Positions 54,732 through 64,000 of a stretch of 64,000 bases of DNA are shown here, one piece after another (within the stretch, counting starts at the first letter, position 1; every line of letters begins with the position of its first letter). The stretch spans positions 13,887,501 to 13,951,500 of the forward strand of contig NC_091110.1 of NCBI RefSeq assembly GCF_024713975.1. The letters are read 5' to 3'. The stretch is from Paralichthys olivaceus. Lineage: Eukaryota > Chordata > Actinopteri > Pleuronectiformes > Paralichthyidae. Both the position numbers and the translations under genes were made by a program. The notes below the pieces were generated by a model that saw only the letters and a program-made list of their open reading frames with translations, made no database searches and was not told the origin of the DNA.

Positions 54732-56109
54732 CACACGGATAGTCACAGGCACATACTTCTGTTTTTTAGCACACACACATTCATGCACATTCTCTGGGAC
54801 TATCTCTCAAACCTCGGTTTTCTTACACCACGAGAATAGACAGAGTGAGAAGAGGAAAAGGAATTCAGCAGGTTCCCATGAAGAGTGAGAGGAAGCGATA
54901 ACTTGAATAAGTCATGCACAAAACTTTCCAGTACCTTAGATGGGCCGAGTTACAGACAGGAAAATCCCCACAACACTTCAGCTGGTTTGTCTCATCATCT
55001 GACTTGTACCCGTGTCTCTGAAAGACATCTCACTTCTTTTAACAAAATGCTGCTGTGTCCACAGTGTGATGTGTTCTGCAAGACTACTGATGTTCAGACT
55101 TCTGATTAATCTGAAATGGAAACAGGTTAGAAGGAAAGAGAGGGTTTTTATTTAACGTTCGAGAACATTAGAAGACTATAAGCAGCCCCCACACAATATA
55201 CACACTGCCCCCCCAACACACACACACACACACACACATCTCCAGATTGCCCACTTCTCTACAGAAAGCCTGGTTTACCCTCAACCAGGCCTTCACACGT
55301 CCATTGACTGTGACACCTTCTCCGGTTCCATCTCCTGGGACTGCTTCTCTTCTAGCTGCCGGAATGAATGAGCGTGTGAATATTGTTTATTGTTGTTGCA
55401 GGTACTGTACTTGTAAAACTATAACTTCTGCCTAGTATAATTTGAAGTATAAGGGTGAGGTCATGCTTGGTATATTTCAGAGGAAAAGTATGTCGTTTTT
55501 AGTCTGCTACAATCATATGATGGTAATATGTGCCAGAAGAAAATCTGATTTATAACACATACACTATGTTGAGCTTCTAAAATACAATGTATTGTAAAGA
55601 AAATGTGTTCTCTGTCACAGCCACTGGACTTAAATACCAAATAGTATTAGAAGCAATTAAATCTCAGCCAAATAAAACATGCATGAGTATTAAAAGTCTG
55701 ATTATGTCCTATATAAAGATGATTTTATGCAGAACATTTACTGTTACTTGCTGATAGTATTTGTGCTCTGTCAGCCTTATCAGTGAAGTGATGTCTCTTT
55801 CGTGATTAAAGTGAAACAGATGTCAATACACACAGGCTGCACACAGATGGGAGCTGGACATAAACACACTGAACATATGGACTGTAGCCGAGATATTTAC
55901 TGAGTCTGGACAGTGTCTCAGAGGTTACATTCCTTACAAAACACACACGCACACATATTTATATACATATACAAACCCCCATAAACATACATATACATAA
56001 GAAGACACATGTACACAGCAAATTATATAGAGAGAAAAAATGTAATGAGAGAGAGAGAGAGGAAGAGGCTGGAGTGTCCTGACGGAAGAAGGATGAGCAG
56101 TGATTGGTA

Positions 56110-56205
56110 AAGAGGGAGGGAGAGAGGGAGCGAGGGAGCGAAGGAGTGAGGGAGTGAGGGAGTGAGGGAGAGAGGGAGGGAGGGAAAGGGAGGGAAAGGG
56201 AGAGA
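56110..56205 (+). repeat. GA-rich (GGGA/GAGG)n tract
   Basis: Imperfect 4-8 bp purine repeat of the 'gagggagcgagggag' type. Confidence 0.85.
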
Positions 56206-56310
56206 CAGTGTGTGTGGTGGAGATGTCATTATGCAGGATGACAAAAGAAGAAGGGATTCTGGTCAGCTGCTGCTGCCACTGACTATTGTCCTTCCCACAG
56301 AGGACCCCCC

Positions 56311-56313
<3 letters not shown>

Positions 56314-56349
<36 letters not shown>
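56314..56349 (+). repeat. CA microsatellite
   Basis: Uninterrupted (CA)18 preceded by a C7 run. Confidence 0.97.
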
Positions 56350-56350
<1 letters not shown>

Positions 56351-57419
56351 CTTGTGTTGGACATCACTTTCTTTCCTTCTTCAAGTTCAACTCTGATTAC
56401 ATGGCTGACCAACTGGCAGCCCCCCCAACATTTAAAGACCCTGCTAACCCCCCCCCCCCAATCCCAGCTGTGTCCCTTAAGAAAGAGTCTGAGATCCAAA
56501 CAGTCGTTTGTTCCAAAACCAAACTGATTTCAGAAGAAAATGGATAAAAAGTTTGGATAGAAAGCAAGAAAATCACTCAAATGTTAGAAGTCGTAAAAGC
56601 AAAAAAAAGATAAATGCAACATTTAAATGGAAAATCCAGCTGATGTATCATAACAGTGTATAATAAGGAATACTTTAGAAATCTTAAAAATATTTCTAAG
56701 GATTTAATTGCACACACTAAAACTAAAACACATGATATTTAATATCCCATTACTTTAATTGATTATTAACAAAGATTCGTAGGGTTTTCACTGTGTAAAC
56801 ATGCAAGTTGTTCAAATAAATGTCATATTCTGCATCTATAAATACTTCTCAAATGATTCATTAAGGTGGTCACAACCCTACACACCCACTTTAATGAATG
56901 CCATGCTAGTCACTGACAGTTTACCTCATCCAAAGTCCACTCCAGACAGTGGAGGATAATTGATTTAAGAATGAGAGTGCTTGTAATGAGTTGTTTTCCA
57001 CCTGTGGAGAAGTTCTAGTGTTTTTAAACCTTAAAGAAGTAGCTATGAAAGAAGCTCCTTTCTTCCCTTTGTGTGTGAGCTGTGTGTGTGTGAGCTGTGT
57101 GTGTATGTGCCTCACGTAGCTGCTAAAGGTGCTGAGCTCTGCATTATAATACATCTACTTCCACAAAGGTTTTTTTTAAGTGCGGTGGCATCGGTGTGTG
57201 TGTTTAAATATTTGTGTTCGTATACAGCGTGTGGTCAATATTTTCGAGTCAATCCAGACCGTGTGACCTCAACCAGACCAGACCTCAACCCTCCACTGTC
57301 TCTCTGCACAGTGTGTGATGCTCTAACCCTTTCTGCTTTGACTGACCTCTCTTTGACTCACACACACACACACACACATACTGGTGTATGACCACTCTGT
57401 GACACAGCCAGACAGACTC

Positions 57420-57560
57420 AATAGGCAACCCGGCACATTCCTTTCCCCAGGTGGTATAAAAGACGCAGCCAGATCAATGGCCTAATGGGCCCCGGACCAA
57501 TGGCCGACGATCATTAACCCTGGATGAGTGTGAATTCTTCATACGCCTGGCCAGACTATT
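57420..57560 (+). promoter_or_regulatory. Unique block with TATA box, possible promoter or CNE
   Basis: TATAAAA at 57455-57461 lies in a non-repetitive GC-balanced stretch containing 'cctaatgggcc' and 'gaccaatggcc' (CCAAT-like, downstream of the TATA). No coding frame follows within the window, so any gene would have its coding exons beyond it. This is visual inference only. Confidence 0.2.
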
Positions 57561-58049
57561 GTGTGACCGCTGTGTGTTCACATACAGACCATAGTGGTGT
57601 GTGGGTTGTTTTCTGTTGTGTGGAGCTGGTTAACCGCTGGACGAGAGGTCTAATTGAGATGGTGACAACGTGTTTTCTTGACCTGCGTAAGTGATGGACG
57701 TTAATGGACACATGGACAATAACGGCATCCCATGCAGAGGCTTTACATTTGTCTTGAGTAGAGATGGTTACAACAGCTCGTTTTTTATATTAAACTGTTT
57801 CGTTATTTGAGAATTTGCAATGACGCTGTTCTTCAAACATTGATTCCTGCAGGAGAATTGTGGTTTAAGGTTTAAAGATTTCATGTTGGAGAAACCTACG
57901 TCACACCTATTTACTAGTACTACGTCAAACAATTGCTTCCACCAGATCACCTCTCTTCCTCAACAGTTCTCAGATTCAGCAGGAGCTCTCATCCCCCAAC
58001 ACTCCATTCTCCTCCAGGCCTCCACTCCTATTCCACTGGGTCCCTGCAG

Positions 58050-58177
<128 letters not shown>

Positions 58178-58441
58178 GGCTCGTGGTGGTAGGACAATGG
58201 GCAGTAAGGGGGCTGGCTGAATAGGACCATTGAGTCTGCTCAGCCAAACAGAAAAGCATCTCCCATCTCACTTCAAAACCCACAGTTTCACTCTGTACAA
58301 CCAGGCCTTTATTCTCCATAATTACTCCTTGACACACACGTATACACATGCACGCACACACACACAGACTCACACACACACACAAAGATGCATAAATATA
58401 TCTTATATATAAATAAATTATGCACGAATCAGAAAAATAAC

Positions 58442-58475
58442 TGACTCTTGACACATAAAGACATGTCAAGAGTCA
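58442..58475. repeat. Inverted repeat, 12-bp arms, 10-nt loop
   Basis: tgactcttgaca (58442-58453) and its exact complement (58464-58475). The outer bases also pair with a one-base bulge. Confidence 0.85.
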
Positions 58476-58499
58476 CAGTTTTCAAATTGCAATACTTCA

Positions 58500-60240
58500 A
58501 CAGTTTAACCTTTAAGTTCACATGCAGAAAAATCATGTATGTAATCTTCATGAAATTGCACTAGTGCATGCCCACAGATTGAGAGCTCCACTGTTATGGT
58601 TTAGAGAACATATCAGACTACAACAGGCTCAAGTGGAGCATTTCCTTCTTGTGTCATATACACAGAAGATTATTCATTTATCATGACGGTATGTGAAGAA
58701 AGGTTTGTCAACGCACATAATAATCATCTGCTGGCGCTTATTAATCAAACTTTTTCTCTGGGTGAATATCTGCAGCCGGTGGCCATAAAAACATCCATAA
58801 AGGCGTTACGGTCCTTGGCAGGCACATGGTCTGCAGTTTAAGCCATTATCAGACATGACCTGCGGGTAAACTCCAGAGAACTGGATATAGAGTTTACCCG
58901 CAGTTTGCTTTTCACAGATGCACAGCACAGAGGGAGGTTCTCTGCACAGACACATTAGCAACAGCAACAAAACCTCTGCATTATTCAGGCGACAGGTGGT
59001 GGAGCCCGGTGCAGCAGACAGACAGAGGCAGGAAGTGATGTATTAACTCTGCTATGGAGATCACATGATCATGTTTACAGCACCCCAACACTGTCGTCAG
59101 CTCTAATCAACACAAACTCTCTCTGTGACATGTGCGTATCAACGCTTTTTCAGCGGGACATATTTGTTTTCTCCTTTTTTTGTTGTATCTGTCTGATTGT
59201 GGCTGTTTGAAGCATCATCAACCCCCTGCCCACTCTCTCGCAGTGAATCCAGCGGGGCATCCCCTGCTGTGTTCTCACATCCAGTTCTTCTGACTTTCTA
59301 CGAACTTAAGGGGCCAGGCTGAAAAAGTCCCCAGATAATCTGGAGCCTCTCACTCAGACTTTTGTGTTCACACATGCACACAGGATCTGCAAGTCTGCTT
59401 GAGTTCAGTGCAAGTCTGCAGTGAAGCAAATTTCTAATACAATATTGCAAGAAAAACAATGTCATTCTAGGACAGGATTTACTCATGATGTCTCAGGAGG
59501 AAGTGAGGGTCGTTCACTGACCAGAAGCTTTTTTATTTAATTCCTGGCACCTTCAGTCTGCATTCTGAACCCAAAAACCTTCTCAGACTGGACATGTACA
59601 ATATAAATAAAGGCCATTTACCGTTTCTGTCTGAACAGCTGATCACGACATAGACAAAGTCGTAATCTTTGTTCCCATTGTCATTGCAAGCTGTTTGTCT
59701 GCAGACCTGGTCCTATTGAAACATTGATCAGTAACCACTGACTGGCCTAAATATCAGAGAGGATGTGTACCCCATCACCCCAGAGAGAAACAACTCAGAC
59801 AATGCATCTAGAGATTTATTTCCAAAGCCAACTAAGCCTAATTTCTTTGCCGTAATAGAAAAATTGATGCAACAGATGTGTCACAATTTGTGTTAACAAC
59901 CTAATTCACTGTAAGCCCTTTAACAAGAGGAATTATACTAAACAGCCTGTCAGACAAAGGCAGCAGACCTTGACAAAGACAGTGCTGTCACAGAGTGCAG
60001 TATCACCGACAGTTCTTGTCAATGTTGCACTGAGCAATTTAAACTCCACCGAGCTTGTTAGCCTAGATCCAGCCCTGCGGCCAGCCTGCTCATTGTGCGT
60101 CCAGCACACTGAATCATTGTGTGGGAGGATAATCCACACAGGGTAACTGGTGCACTCTATCATGCAACATATAAGGACAGCAGGCTGTAGGTATGGATAG
60201 ATGGGCAGGATGATCCATCACATGAAAATGGCATTTAACA
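58500..60240. other. Gene-poor region
   Basis: Apart from the hairpin and a probable repeat remnant around 58800-59450, I see no gene or named element. Frames on either strand are short and lack family resemblance. Confidence 0.5.
58860..58903. repeat. Inverted repeat, 14-bp arms, 16-nt loop
   Basis: ctgcgggtaaactc (58860-58873) and its exact complement (58890-58903). The surrounding 58800-59450 has the look of a longer dispersed element ('aaggggccaggctgaaaaag' at about 59308), but I cannot define its ends. Confidence 0.85.
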
Positions 60241-60460
60241 AGTGTGAAATGTGAACTTTATTACCATCCACCCATCCATCCATCAATCCACCTACCAATC
60301 CATCCATCCATGCATGTATATCTCCACCCTTCTACTAATGTATTTATCCATCAATCTATCCATGTTATCCATCTATCCACCCATCTTTCTATAACTGCAA
60401 ACACAATCTCAATCCCCTCACTCAGTTTACAGCAGGTCTGTGTGTTGGAATGGCATGACA

Positions 60461-60461
<1 letters not shown>

Positions 60462-60517
<56 letters not shown>

Positions 60518-60580
60518 TGGTGGAACAAAGGGTGCTGGCAGCAGGAGCTGTGGTGTGTGTGTGTGTGTGTGTGTGTGTGT
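60462..60580. repeat. CA tract and TG tract in inverted arrangement
   Basis: (CA)26 at 60462-60514 and (TG)14 at 60553-60580 are separated by 38 nt. In single-stranded form they could pair into a long hairpin. They are preceded by a degenerate (ATCC)n at about 60265-60385. Confidence 0.95.
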
Positions 60581-60599
60581 CAGGGATGGGGGGTAGCTG

Positions 60600-61490
60600 G
60601 GTCTGAGGGGGTTGAAGCTCCATATGGGCACCCCACCCCTTGTATCCCCCCCAACTCCCCCCTGCAAACAGGCAGATGTCAAATGGGACGTGCCTCCCTG
60701 AGGGGGCACAGGGTCACACTGCACAGGGGTAAATAACAGAACAGGAGGGACGGAGAGAGAGAGAGAGAGAGATGCCTTCCTGCCAGCACACCCCCACCCC
60801 GAAACACACCGAAGGAGATGTGTACACATGCTACCAGAGAAAAAAAGCTGCTGACACAAACATACCAACACACAGGGACGGGCACACACACACACACACA
60901 CAACTACACACTTCTAAGTGGCATTGAGACAATTTAAAATTATGAAAAGTATAAAAAATTAAAGGGAAAAAACATGAAAAGCTACAATGGCTGTGAGTAA
61001 AATACATTTTCAACATTAGAGTCTCATTTTTCACTATAAATTCAGAACAGAAACATGCAGCCACCATGTATGATCACTCTTTAGTTAACGATTTCCTTAA
61101 GATCCTGCATTCATTGAAATTTCATTTAATATTTGAATTGTGTTTTATATCATTTAATTTGCATGTGATTAAATTACACAAGCTTCTTTTGCAAACATTG
61201 CAAAATATAACTGATTTTAAACTACTGTCACTGACATGAATGATCATAATTCAGTTAGATCTTGACTTTCATGACGTTAGCATTTATTGCAGGGGGCTGT
61301 TACTTTAAACTGCAGGTTGTAGCTAATTGTACCTAATAAAGTGGTAACTGCATGTACTTCGTTATTAATTGCTCTGAGGAAAACAATGATTGCTGTGTGT
61401 GTAAGTGTGTGTGTGTGTGAGGCACGTACGCCTCTAATGTGTCTAACACTATTTGACTGAAGGGAGATGCAACTCAACTCAAGGACAGGT
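60600..61490. other. Non-coding spacer
   Basis: Positions 60640-60720 are C/G-run-rich, with a GA tract at about 60753-60772 and CA at about 60884-60902. AT-rich DNA follows. No gene. Confidence 0.5.
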
Positions 61491-61495
61491 GTCAG

Positions 61496-61537
<42 letters not shown>

Positions 61538-61622
61538 CCATTCCCCTGCTTTGTTTAGGACTGCAGCCCATACCTCCACACACAAACACACGCACACACA
61601 CACACTCACACACGCACACACA
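61496..61622. repeat. TG tract followed by CA-rich tract
   Basis: (TG)20 at 61496-61535 and imperfect CA at 61577-61622 form another inverted dinucleotide pair. Confidence 0.95.
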
Positions 61623-61739
61623 CAGGCTGCTCTCTGTGTATTGAGCCCTGAATGGTTACGCCCGCGGGGCAGGAGTAAGGTTACTTTACATACTGCACTT
61701 ACAGCTCCCTTTACCACTGGGGTATAAAATGGATTTGAA

Positions 61740-62530
61740 TGAGAAAAAGGGGAACAGTGGGGTGGAAGGAGGAGGGCCGGGGGACTCCCTTTGTGTAACA
61801 GGAGGTCTGCTGCTGCTCTGGCATGGCTATGGAGATGGAGGAGAGGGGTCACTCTCCCTGCTCTCCCTCCCTCTGTTCCTTTACTATAGGCTGGCTACTC
61901 TGTCTCTCCTCCTCACCCCCCTCTCTCCCTCCATCCATCCCTTCCTCCCTATTAGCATAGCAGCTGCCTGATACAGGGCGTAGGGTGGGGAATGGCCAGG
62001 TTGCTGTGTGCATATGTGTGTGTGTGTGAGGGTGTTTTGTGGGATGTCGGGGGGGGGGGGTTGCAGGGTCCAGTCAATGGCGGTCCGTCTGGCTGGTGAA
62101 TAGCAGCTAAAGCAGGCCCCCGCGAGCTAGACAAAGGAGCCGGGAGGGAGGGGATGGGGTCGGGGTGTGTGAGGGAGATGGAGGGAGGAGGGAGGGGGTG
62201 GAAGAATGAGGCAGTGAATGGAGCGCCTTGTCACTGGCGCAATGGAGAGCAGCACAGAATGAACTGGAAGAATGAAAGAAAAGTTCAAAAAGGAGCGGAG
62301 GGCAAGGAAAAGACCGGCCCGACCACCTGTCTCTCTCTCTCACTTTATTCCTTTTACTCCCCTTCTTACTCAGAGGCAGACTTGTGGGGAGGGGGTGTCC
62401 ACTGGACGTGTTTAGCGACAGACATGTTTTTATTTTCAGGGAGAAAGTGCAGTATCAGCAGGATTTCACTGCTCACTGTCATTCCCCAGCATCGTTGACT
62501 CTACGGGCTGCTGCTGTGGTTTAAAGCATT
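61740..62530. other. GC/purine-rich unique block
   Basis: Higher GC than the surroundings, with G runs (62050-62060), a SOX-like 'acaaagg' at about 62131 and a CT tract at 62331-62342. It may be a regulatory block of a downstream gene. No exon could be supported. Confidence 0.25.
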
Positions 62531-63237
62531 TCTTGCTCCACACTGTGAAACAAGTAATAACAGTGAGCAACATGGCGTGAGACTGTCAGAAAGGATGGCT
62601 GAGCAGAAAAAGTGCTGACAAGTTAGAAAGTGACACTGTGGGATGATAGTTAACGCAAAGAAACAAGATCCGAATCAGTAATACATCAGAAACTTTGTAT
62701 CTCATTTACACAAGATTTTTGGATATTGCATAATTTATGTATCGGTCATCGCTATGAGCTGAAATGCTGCATTTAATTTGGATGAATGCACGTTTATGTG
62801 ACTATTGATTTCAGAAACCAAACAAGCTGACGCTAATCAAACCATTTGTTCTGGTGGAACTTGTGTCGCTATGTGTCAGATAAGTCTTTCACTTATTTAA
62901 CAGTAAAACGTGATAGAGCACACGGCTCATCTCTAGAGGATAGTCTGGTCTTTTGCACAAACATCTCAAGGGAATTATGGGAGAAAAATTCAATTTGAGT
63001 TGTGTTGTGTTGATCTCAATGCTAAAAGAACCTATAGATACGAACTATGATCAGCTGATAATATAAACAGTTTGTTTGTTGGGCTCCAGGGAAAATGAAA
63101 CAATATGATTGAGTGTTTTAAGGATCGTGGATAAGCATCATCTTTAAAGCTGTTATAATCAGCACAATTTAAAATAAATTAGCCTTTAGCTTCTTATTAA
63201 ATGATTGTTTTAGTTAACGCTGCTCTCAGATGTTTTT

Positions 63238-63490
63238 TTGTTTTTTTACGAAAAAGGCCACTTCTACTGTCAGCAAACACCAGACAGAGTCAGAGATGAG
63301 CTGGTGAACATAACAGAGCATTTAGAGGCCAAACACTGTTTCCCCTCAGGAGTCGATGGAGACCAAAACAGAGCTGAAAGGAGAATTTGTCAGGTGAAAA
63401 CAAACACAACTGATTCAACAAGTTCACTATATCAACTTTGTCTCCAGAGCTCCGGTGCTGCCGCCAACATGCGGCCAAAGAGTCAGTAAA
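63238..63490 (+). repeat. Dispersed fish repeat remnant
   Basis: 'agatgagctggtgaaca…gagcatttagaggcca', 'tttcccctcaggagt…gatggagaccaaaacagagct' and 'gtcagcaaac' match a common teleost repeat. The open frame across it is incidental. Confidence 0.5.
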
Positions 63491-63726
63491 CAAACGTCAT
63501 TCATCTCACAACAGAATCAAGGTGTCTAAGAACGTGTCACCTCAGACAGAGAGTGTGTGTTGTGGACAATTCACAACAGCTGAGAGATGTGCACCAGCCA
63601 GAGCTTCTAAACTCCTGAGCCATCACAGATGAATTATTTTAAATATGTCTGATAAGTAATATTAAGTTAGGTTAAGTGTTGTTTGGTAAGTTGATCTTGA
63701 GCCTCAGTGTTTTCTGAAATGTCCTC

Positions 63727-64000
63727 ATGGAAAACACAGAAATCCAAGAGGCTGACAGCGTGTCCACATTCAAGCAGCAAAATCCTATCGCAACCATGAA
63801 TCAAGTCACGAAAGAGGCATGTTACAAACTATGTGAGGAAATACAAGTCTCGATTTCACAAGCTGGGTCATTAAAAGAGCACGGCAGGCGTCATGTGGAG
63901 GGCAACAACAAACGAAAACACAACGCAATCGTGAGGGCTGTGGTTCGAGCAAGGGGAAAGACAGTTAAACGTTTCTCTGAGTTCCTCTTTTGGTGTCGTC
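63727..64000 (+). CDS. Unrecognised open frame running off the right edge
   Basis: From ATG at 63727 (or 63796) the frame stays open for 91 codons to the window end; the preceding in-frame stop is at 63715-63717. The peptide begins MENTEIQEADSVSTF, is rich in Lys/Arg/Glu, and contains KEACYKLCEE, GRRHVEG and RGKTVKRFSEF. I recognise no domain. It could be a first coding exon, part of a transposon protein, or chance; a random frame this long is uncommon but not rare in a 64-kb window. Low confidence. Confidence 0.2.
   Translation, partial: MENTEIQEADSVSTFKQQNPIATMNQVTKEACYKLCEEIQVSISQAGSLKEHGRRHVEGNNKRKHNAIVRAVVRARGKTVKRFSEFLFWCR

Larger units (their letters stand above)
53691..57400. other. 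ambp 3' UTR and gene-poor downstream region
   Basis: The ambp 3' UTR probably ends near 53810. Beyond it no gene is supported. Contents: (ATT)n at 54108-54138, CA tracts at about 54693-54722, 55218-55238 and 56314-56349, and a GA-rich 56110-56205. A GC-richer unique block at about 54525-54670 with the acceptor-like 'cttgctccag' could be regulatory or an unrecognised exon, but I cannot support either. Confidence 0.45.

Noticed and set aside
63238..63489. 83-aa frame starting MFFYEKGHFYC as a gene
   Set aside because: The DNA matches a common dispersed fish repeat, and the frame has no family resemblance.

Overview
The window is vertebrate nuclear DNA, almost certainly from a teleost fish. The genes are intron-rich with GT-AG junctions, the dinucleotide microsatellites are very long and numerous, and fish-type dispersed repeats and a hAT-type MITE are present. 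Every protein I could assemble has a clear vertebrate orthologue. The human counterparts named here all lie, to my knowledge, on chromosome 9q (FAM163B, SWI5, SLC27A4, PTGDS, AMBP), so the block fits an old linkage group. I do not name a species.

Layout, all genes on the + strand: (1) 1-8.2 kb: the two coding exons of a FAM163B-type small membrane protein (176 aa) and a long 3' UTR. (2) 8.2-12.0 kb: intergenic DNA. (3) 12.2-17.0 kb: swi5, a recombination mediator (136 aa, 5 coding exons). (4) 19.0-32.0 kb: slc27a4/FATP4, a long-chain fatty-acyl-CoA synthetase/transporter. It has a non-coding first exon and 13 coding exons, and comes to 643 aa. (5) 32.0-37.6 kb: 3' UTR and spacer with a strong CTCF-type motif. 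(6) 37.6-53.8 kb: a cluster of three lipocalin genes. These are a prostaglandin-D-synthase-like lipocalin (184 aa), an alpha-1-microglobulin paralogue with no bikunin part (225 aa) and a complete AMBP gene (355 aa: alpha-1-microglobulin, basic cleavage site, two Kunitz domains). A roughly 3.8-kb AT-rich satellite array separates the two AMBP-type genes. (7) 53.8-64.0 kb: gene-poor DNA with many CA/TG tracts, some hairpins and repeat remnants, and an open frame that runs off the right edge.

The lipocalin cluster is the most interesting part. The three genes share exon phases and two exact exon lengths (77 and 102 nt), which points to tandem duplication. Each has changed at a functional position. 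The PGDS-like protein has Gly where the catalytic Cys should be. The middle gene stops just after the processing site, so it would make free alpha-1-microglobulin only. The full AMBP gene has Phe and Thr at the two Kunitz P1 positions.

All exon coordinates were read by hand from splice consensus and reading-frame continuity. There is no transcript evidence, and family assignments rest on recognising the protein sequences.
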